10,630 bases of DNA from a bacterium (GTDB lineage: Bacteria > Krumholzibacteriota > Krumholzibacteria > LZORAL124-64-63). The stretch is taken from positions 1 to 10,630 of the forward strand of contig QNDV01000049.1 of the NCBI GenBank assembly GCA_003646045.1. Direction: 5' to 3'. A program made the translations under genes and the position numbers. Below, in pieces: positions 6,868 through 10,630 of this stretch (the stretch's first letter is position 1; every line of letters begins with the position of its first letter). The notes under the pieces are model-generated. The model had not been told where the DNA came from and made no database searches. It saw nothing but the letters and a program-made list of their open reading frames with translations.

Positions 6868-8171
6868 CGCGCCTGGTAGGCCGCGAACAACCCTGCCAAC
6901 AGTTCCGGTACACGGGCCATTTCCGGGGGCGACGCCACGTAGGCGATGCGCAACTGGGTGCGGCCGGGATTGGGCTCGCCCGCGGGCATACTGTAGAAAC
7001 CGGCCATGGGCGCGGTGAGCAATGTACGCTGCTCGCCGTCCATCTCCACCGATCCCTGCTGCGCGCAGTACAGCACGAAGTCCAGGGCGTCGAACTTCTC
7101 GTCCACCAGCGCGCGCAGATCCACTACCGAGTAGATGGAGGCATCGGGACTGGAGACGATGACGCCCGGCAGCAGGTCCCGCACCCGGGTGGTCAAATCC
7201 TCCAGCATGGCCTGGTAGTAGCCGCGTTGTCCGGCGAACCACTCCTGCAGGTCGGCGTGGCTCTCATCGGCCAGGGCGGCAAAAAGATGTTGTCCGATGG
7301 CGCTTGAGCAAAGCGACGCGGTCTGTTCGGCCACACCCCGCGCGTGGAAATCCGGATTGTCCGTGACCAGGGCGCCGATGCGGATACCACAGGCGTTCCA
7401 GACCTTGCTCGCGGTTTCGATACCGATGCGGCGACCCGTCAGGCCGGGCACCTCGTCCTCGGTCAGGCTCCAGATGCTCACCGGCGGCGTCCCGTCGTAG
7501 TGCAACTCCCGGTAGGCCTCGTCGCTGATGATCCACATGTCGTGGGCCACGCAGATGCGCGCCAGATCCGCCAACTGCTCCCGGGTGTAGAGTTGTCCCG
7601 TGGGATTGTCGTAGGGGATGACCACCAGGGCGCCGGGCTTCTCGCGCTCCACCACCTCCGTGATGGTATCCAGGTCGGGCAGGGAGAAGCGGCCGTCATC
7701 ACCCAGGGTGCGGGTAATGGACGCGGTGCGCCGCCCCATGCGTTCGGCGAAGGCCGTGTAGTTGGTATAGGCGGCATCCACCAGCAGGAGGGGGCGTTCG
7801 TCGCTGCCGGCGGGTCCGCAGCAACCCACCACCACCAGTTCCATGGCCTGGCTGCCGCCGCTGGTGATGGTGCTCTGCAGGCTGGTGACGTCGCCACCAC
7901 TGGCGGCGATGACGTTCAGGACCGCCGCGTTGCACTCGGCCGTACCCGAGGTCGCCGTGTAACTCACTACGCCGTCGGCAAAAGCACCGCCCGGGGTGCC
8001 CATGGTCGCCAGCCGCGCAGCCATGGCCGGATGCATGGGCAGCGACACGTTGCCGATAGCCACGTTGAGGGCTGCCACACCATCGGTGCGCTTGGCGTGT
8101 TCGATCTGGGCCAACCGGATAACCGAGGGCTTGCGCGAGGCGAAGTGGGCGGAAAGGGCTGGTCCGGTCAT
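6864..8171 (-). CDS. PLP-dependent class I aminotransferase
   Basis: This is a 435-aa fold-type I aminotransferase of the aspartate/aromatic class I-II group, moving an amino group between an amino acid and a 2-oxo acid in the cytoplasm with pyridoxal phosphate. Visible residues are the phosphate-binding SGGSQAM (104-110), N189 in YDNPTG, D217 and Y220 in SDEAY, the Schiff-base lysine K256 in ETASKVWNACGIRIG, and R408 in LRIAYV, which binds the substrate carboxylate. The lysine region departs from the usual S-x-SK form (Thr253, and Cys261 before Gly). The substrate cannot be assigned. It is somewhat longer than the usual 390-400 aa. The start has GGAGG (8180-8184) eight bases upstream. The YjbQ gene stops 27 bp upstream in the same direction, so they are probably one operon. 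The 3' end overlaps the convergent barrel gene by four bases. Confidence 0.93.
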   Translation of the reverse strand: MTGPALSAHFASRKPSVIRLAQIEHAKRTDGVAALNVAIGNVSLPMHPAMAARLATMGTPGGAFADGVVSYTATSGTAECNAAVLNVIAASGGDVTSLQSTITSGGSQAMELVVVGCCGPAGSDERPLLLVDAAYTNYTAFAERMGRRTASITRTLGDDGRFSLPDLDTITEVVEREKPGALVVIPYDNPTGQLYTREQLADLARICVAHDMWIISDEAYRELHYDGTPPVSIWSLTEDEVPGLTGRRIGIETASKVWNACGIRIGALVTDNPDFHARGVAEQTASLCSSAIGQHLFAALADESHADLQEWFAGQRGYYQAMLEDLTTRVRDLLPGVIVSSPDASIYSVVDLRALVDEKFDALDFVLYCAQQGSVEMDGEQRTLLTAPMAGFYSMPAGEPNPGRTQLRIAYVASPPEMARVPELLAGLFAAYQAR

Positions 8172-8198
8172 GACGTCATCCTCCGACGGGTTGCGCGG

Positions 8199-8615
8199 TC
8201 ACTCCCCCACGATCTGCACGAAGACCCTGCGCTCGCGGGGCCCGTTGTCGTGGTCGATCACGACGATCTGCTGCCAGGTGCCCAGGACCAGTTCGCCCCG
8301 GTGCACCGGTACCACAATGTTGGGGCCCATGAACGACGCCCGCAAATGGGAAAATCCGTTGTCGTCGCCCCAGGTATCGCCGTGGCGGGTGGGCAGGTCC
8401 CGCGGCCAGAGTTTCTCGAGGGCGTCGGTCATGTCCGCGGCCAGGGCGGGCTCAAACTCGATGGTGGTAATGCTGGCGGTGGAGCCGATGGCGAAAACGT
8501 TACAGACGCCCTCTGCCAGTCCCGAATCGCCCAGGATGCGGCGCACGGCAGAGGTCAGGTTGCGGACTTCACTGAAGCCGGCGGTGTGAAGGGTGATGGT
8601 GTCGGCGTGGATCAT
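8199..8615 (-). CDS. YjbQ/UPF0047 family protein
   Basis: The 138-aa product belongs to the YjbQ (UPF0047) family, small single-domain proteins that often form trimers and have been annotated as secondary thiamine-phosphate synthase because some members show weak activity; the true role is uncertain. The C-terminal half carries the family signature: TWGDDNGFSHLRASFMGPN, then VPVHRGELVLGTWQQIVVID and a final arginine-rich strand. Where many members have His in an HTTAS-like motif, this one has IGSTASITTIEFEP. I associate that form with a distinct subgroup in which the His is absent. The start is supported by GGGGAG five bases upstream. It lies 93 bp downstream of the second barrel protein gene and 27 bp upstream of the aminotransferase gene, all in the same direction. 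No thiamine gene is nearby. Confidence 0.88.
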   Translation of the reverse strand: MIHADTITLHTAGFSEVRNLTSAVRRILGDSGLAEGVCNVFAIGSTASITTIEFEPALAADMTDALEKLWPRDLPTRHGDTWGDDNGFSHLRASFMGPNIVVPVHRGELVLGTWQQIVVIDHDNGPRERRVFVQIVGE

Positions 8616-8665
8616 GCCTGCTCCCCGATATCAGGGTTCGGCTGTCTTGTCGCCAGCGGGGAACT

Positions 8666-8693
8666 GCGGCCCCGGGCGACAACCCGGGACCGC
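8666..8693 (-). terminator. Stem-loop between barrel-protein and YjbQ genes
   Basis: GCGG-C-CCCGGG (8666-8676) pairs with CCCGGG-A-CCGC (8683-8693) around a 6-nt loop, ten pairs with one mismatch. It begins 16 bp after the barrel-protein stop on the minus strand. No T tract follows, so it could be a weak terminator, a processing signal or an attenuator that lowers expression of the two downstream genes. An alternative, mutually exclusive stem (TTGTCGCC 8647-8654 with GGCGACAA 8675-8682) overlaps it. Confidence 0.45.
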
Positions 8694-8708
8694 TCGTCAA
8701 ACCGCAGA

Positions 8709-9197
8709 CTAGAACTTGAACATGGCTCCGAAAGTCAGGGAGTTCAGATCGTCGGATTCAAAATCCTCCACTGCATCCCATTTCTGGAAGCGGTACGATG
8801 TGAACAGGTCCAGCATGGCCACCTTGACGCCCGCACGCAGGGCATAGAACGGATTGTCCTGCCACTCACCGTTGATATGTCCGATCCCCACGCCGACACC
8901 ACCGTAGATGAAGGTCCCGATGAAGGCGTAGGCCTGCGGCTGCCACAGGTCCTTCCCGAAGGCGTAGTCGGGAACCCATTCCACGTCGGCTTCGAAATTG
9001 ATGAGGGACGCGCCGAACGAGAACCCGCCTATGAATCCGAAGGCACTCGAATCGAATCCCTCGGCGTCCTTCATGTCACCCACGGTATTCAGGTAATGCA
9101 CGCCCAACCCGAGGCCAGCCCGGGAATCAGTCGCACCCAGGCCCAGGGCCAGCACCGACACCATTGTGATCACCAGTGTGATTTTCGCTCGTTTCAC
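8709..9197 (-). CDS. Second small secreted outer-membrane beta-barrel protein
   Basis: The 162-aa product begins VKRAKITLVI with GTG as start. It has a signal peptide of about 27 residues ending D-S-R-A, then a glycine/aromatic-rich mature part with about eight amphipathic strands: LGLGVHYLNT, FGFIGGFSFG, LINFEADVEWVP, AYAFIGTFIYGGVGVGIGHI, FYALRAGVKVAML and SLTFGAMFKF. It ends in Phe, as expected for a Bam-inserted barrel. GTG 9197 was preferred to the earlier in-frame GTG 9233 because AGGAGGT (9204-9210) sits six bases before it and the signal peptide then starts with the usual positive charges. The function is unknown. It shows no clear similarity to the barrel protein at 6385-6867 beyond general composition. 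It leads a minus-strand series with YjbQ and the aminotransferase. Confidence 0.8.
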   Translation of the reverse strand: MKRAKITLVITMVSVLALGLGATDSRAGLGLGVHYLNTVGDMKDAEGFDSSAFGFIGGFSFGASLINFEADVEWVPDYAFGKDLWQPQAYAFIGTFIYGGVGVGIGHINGEWQDNPFYALRAGVKVAMLDLFTSYRFQKWDAVEDFESDDLNSLTFGAMFKF

Positions 9198-9203
9198 GAC
9201 AAG

Positions 9204-9210
9204 ACCTCCT
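9204..9210 (-). promoter_or_regulatory. Strong ribosome binding site of the second barrel gene
   Basis: On the minus strand AGGAGGT precedes GTG 9197 by six bases. This near-perfect Shine-Dalgarno sequence lies inside the longer frame that starts at 9233 and therefore decides the start. Confidence 0.8.
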
Positions 9211-9272
9211 ATTGAAACGCGTCTTCCTGCCACTAGGAACCGCGAACAGCACCATCATTTTGAACAACCAGG

Positions 9273-9302
9273 AGCCTAGCCACCAGAAACCCCACCGGTC
9301 AA
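9273..9302 (-). promoter_or_regulatory. Candidate sigma70-type promoter of the second barrel gene
   Basis: On the minus strand TTGACC (9302-9297) and TAGGCT (9278-9273) are separated by 18 bp, fair matches to TTGACA and TATAAT. Transcription would start near 9266 and give a leader of roughly 70 nt before GTG 9197. The -35 overlaps one of two ACCGGT palindromes (9294-9299 and 9318-9323) that could bind a regulator. This is a motif match only. Confidence 0.4.
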
Positions 9303-9556
9303 GACCTGTTTGCCCACACCGGTACGAAGTGCCGTCTCCGCTCAAGTTGCATATCGTCGCCGTGTAGTCCGCCTGCGGCCGGTAGCGGACGGGATACCAC
9401 GGCGGCAATGCGATCCTCGCCACACACCTTGTCCAGGGACTGCACGCTCATGACGAATCCGCCGCTGATCCACAGTACGACCTGGATACCCACGAGCAGA
9501 CCGCAGCCCTGGTGGGTGGTGAGGGCAAAAAGGGAGATCTTTGTGCACAGGCTCTT
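9299..9556 (-). pseudogene. Probable remnant of a PepSY-type transmembrane protein gene
   Basis: An 86-codon open stretch on the minus strand (preceding TGA at 9557-9559, stop TGA at its 3' end) encodes a hydrophobic segment, GLLVGIQVVLWISGGFVMS (9502-9446), followed by LDKVCGEDRIAA. This resembles the first membrane helix and following segment of PepSY-associated membrane proteins, which typically read like HRW-x-GLLVG-x-Q-x-x-LW-x-x-SG-x-x-MS and then V-R-G-E. Here the usual HRW is HQG and V-R-G-E is V-C-G-E. The frame has no ATG and no ribosome binding site before the helix; the only GTG (9493) falls inside it. It ends long before the periplasmic PepSY domains such proteins carry. GC-rich third positions support former coding up to about 9390. 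It most likely represents a decayed gene; a short functional membrane peptide is less likely. Confidence 0.45.
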
Positions 9557-9634
9557 TCACAGGGAAAACCCGGGAGATTTCTGGTTCCCCAAAGGAAACG
9601 CCGAGTGGCGGGGACGTCAACGGGACGGATGCCG
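9303..9634. other. Gene-poor interval upstream of the second barrel gene
   Basis: This is the core of a 541-bp stretch (9198-9738) without an intact gene, the longest in the window. Apart from the PepSY-like remnant on the minus strand, one ACCGGT palindrome (9318-9323) and some short GC-rich repeats, I see nothing convincing. The other short open frames here lack ribosome binding sites and recognisable motifs. Confidence 0.5.
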
Positions 9635-9669
9635 AAAACAGGAGCGGTGACCCACCCGTGGGTCACCGC
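9635..9669 (-). terminator. Rho-independent terminator after the sorting-domain gene
   Basis: GCGGTGACCCAC (9644-9655) and GTGGGTCACCGC (9658-9669) form a perfect 12-bp inverted repeat around two bases; in practice 11 pairs with a 4-nt loop. Read on the minus strand the stem is followed by CTCCTGTTTT. It lies about 70 bp after the stop at 9739, suiting it as the terminator of that gene. The short T run is the only weakness. Confidence 0.75.
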
Positions 9670-9738
9670 CCTTACCAATTGTATCGGCGCCTTTTCCGAC
9701 CCGGATCGCACCGGCAGGTGGAATCCTTCGGGTCTCGG

Positions 9739-10630
9739 CTACTTGACCAGCACGAGTTTGCGGCTCAGTACCTGATCGGGCGTGGTCAGCCGGTAGAAGT
9801 ACACACCACTGGCAGCCCGCGTCCCGTGGTCGTCCCGGCCATTCCACGTCACCTGGTTCCGGCCTTCGGCCCTTTGCCCTTTCACCAGCGTGCGTACCAC
9901 CCGTCCGCGCAGGTCGACAACCTGCAGCATGACAGGCTGCGACCGCGGCAGGGTGAAGACTATCAGGGTCTCCGGATTCAGGGGGTTGGGTACGTTCTGT
10001 TCCAGGCGGGCCATGGAGTCAACGGACGGCAGGACAGCCCCGGAGACCAGCTCAGGCCCCACTGCCGTCGTCGGTTCCGGCAATGCAAGGCGACGCACAT
10101 AGGCGTCGTCGAAATAGCCGGTCCCACCACGATATCCCTCCACTGAGAAGCGGTTGATCAGGGCGGGATCCAGCACGTCAAGGACGGCCAGCGAAGTCCC
10201 GTCGACCAGGAGTTCACAGGAGGATCCCACCGCCGCGATGGACAGATGCCGCCAGCCGGAGGTGCGCGGCAGGGCAGCAGCCGTGTAGGCAAAACCCTCC
10301 GTATGTGTGCTGTAGTCCGTGGTGGACGTACCCGTCCACACGCCGGTGCCAATGCAGTGATGGGAATGGACGGAAGTATCGGAGTCCCACAGGCGCAACA
10401 GGGCCATGAAATTCGTATCCGTAGCCATCTCCTCGCGGTACCACACGTTTATGCACACATCGCTGCCCGCGAGGGTCCCGAAGACCTGGGGGTAGGCGGA
10501 GCCGCCGATCTCCCTGAGGCCGTGGGTACCGGTGCGTGCATAGTCTGTAGTGGCAGCGACATTGCCGTGGAGTTCGCTCCAGGTGGTCAAGGGCAGCACC
10601 AGAAAGTCATCCAGGTCAATGTCGCTGCCA
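9739..10630 (-). CDS. Secreted lectin-fold protein with FlgD-like C-terminal sorting domain (C-terminal part)
   Basis: About 296 residues are visible and the frame is open to the right edge (DIDLDDFLVL precedes the apparent GTG at 10599), so the N-terminus and any signal peptide lie outside the window. Residues from about 15 to 190 look like a concanavalin A/LamG-type jelly roll: VCINVWYREEM, an FMALLRLWDSD strand, GWRHLSIAAVGSSCELLVDG and the closing YFDDAYVRRLAL. A short linker is followed by an approximately 80-residue FlgD-Ig-like domain: QNVPNPLNPETLIVFTLP, VVDLRGRVVRTLVKG, VTWNGRDDHG, ASGVYFYRL and the last residues RKLVLVK. Such domains direct or anchor exported proteins, in Bacteroidota through the type IX system, and are abundant in FCB-group candidate phyla. 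The protein is therefore probably surface-exposed or released, perhaps binding or degrading glycans, depending on the missing N-terminal part. Confidence 0.88.
   Translation of the reverse strand, partial: GSDIDLDDFLVLPLTTWSELHGNVAATTDYARTGTHGLREIGGSAYPQVFGTLAGSDVCINVWYREEMATDTNFMALLRLWDSDTSVHSHHCIGTGVWTGTSTTDYSTHTEGFAYTAAALPRTSGWRHLSIAAVGSSCELLVDGTSLAVLDVLDPALINRFSVEGYRGGTGYFDDAYVRRLALPEPTTAVGPELVSGAVLPSVDSMARLEQNVPNPLNPETLIVFTLPRSQPVMLQVVDLRGRVVRTLVKGQRAEGRNQVTWNGRDDHGTRAASGVYFYRLTTPDQVLSRKLVLVK

Noticed and set aside
6252..7307. A 351-codon plus-strand frame across the transaldolase and barrel genes
   Set aside because: It overlaps three real genes in another frame or strand and encodes an Arg/His/Gly-rich product without motifs.
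7344..9215. A 623-codon open frame on the plus strand
   Set aside because: It runs antisense to three well-supported genes (aminotransferase, YjbQ, barrel protein), has His/Gly/Arg-rich shadow composition and no family motif. Stop-poor antisense frames are expected in GC-rich coding DNA.
9198..9233. Longer N-terminus for the second barrel protein from GTG 9233
   Set aside because: The added residues would include the AGGAGGT ribosome binding site and would precede a normal signal peptide.
9548..9640. Cyclic di-GMP riboswitch (GEMM-like) suggested by ACAGGGAAAACC and GGGACGTCAACGG on the plus strand
   Set aside because: The conserved core and helices could not be laid out consistently, and no plus-strand gene follows that it could regulate.
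1..10630. CRISPR array, insertion sequence, tRNA or attachment site
   Set aside because: No spaced direct repeats, transposase or integrase motifs, terminal inverted repeats or cloverleaf-like sequence were seen on either strand.

Overview
The window is GC-rich bacterial chromosomal DNA with densely packed genes. The organism is Gram-negative: two small predicted outer-membrane beta-barrel proteins are present, each with a signal peptide and a C-terminal Phe. It probably belongs to the Fibrobacterota-Chlorobiota-Bacteroidota (FCB) superphylum or a GC-rich candidate phylum near it (Krumholzibacteriota or Eisenbacteria type). That placement is an inference. It rests on the FlgD-like, type IX-style C-terminal sorting domain of the rightmost gene and on a barrel protein (6385-6867) resembling one I associate with Bacteroidota-like genomes. 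No insertion sequence, integrase, tRNA, rRNA or CRISPR array is visible.

Layout. Plus strand, left: the C-terminal part of a fused TRAP-transporter permease (1-1432), closed by a good terminator hairpin (1454-1490). Next is a translationally coupled pair: a 642-aa helical protein of unknown function (1591-3519) and an HD-GYP domain protein (3519-4871). The two share a similar N-terminal module, which is the most interesting point of the window. After a 95-bp gap comes a tight trio: an SRAP/YedK-type abasic-site protein (4967-5677), a small transaldolase (5693-6388) and a secreted barrel protein (6385-6867).

Minus strand, right: a class I aminotransferase (8171-6864) lies downstream of a YjbQ-family protein (8615-8199) and a second barrel protein (9197-8709), all in one direction. 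The aminotransferase converges on the plus-strand trio with stop codons overlapping by four bases. Further right, a 541-bp stretch without an intact gene (9198-9738) holds a candidate promoter, a probable remnant of a PepSY-type membrane protein and a strong terminator. The terminator belongs to the last gene, a secreted lectin-fold protein with a C-terminal sorting domain (9739-10630, N-terminus beyond the window).

Together the genes look like ordinary housekeeping and envelope functions (solute import, carbon and amino-acid metabolism, DNA-damage tolerance, surface proteins) plus one signalling pair. Three starts were set by sequence logic rather than by the longest frame: HD-GYP at 3519, SRAP at GTG 4967 (it places the catalytic Cys at position 2), and the second barrel protein at GTG 9197.
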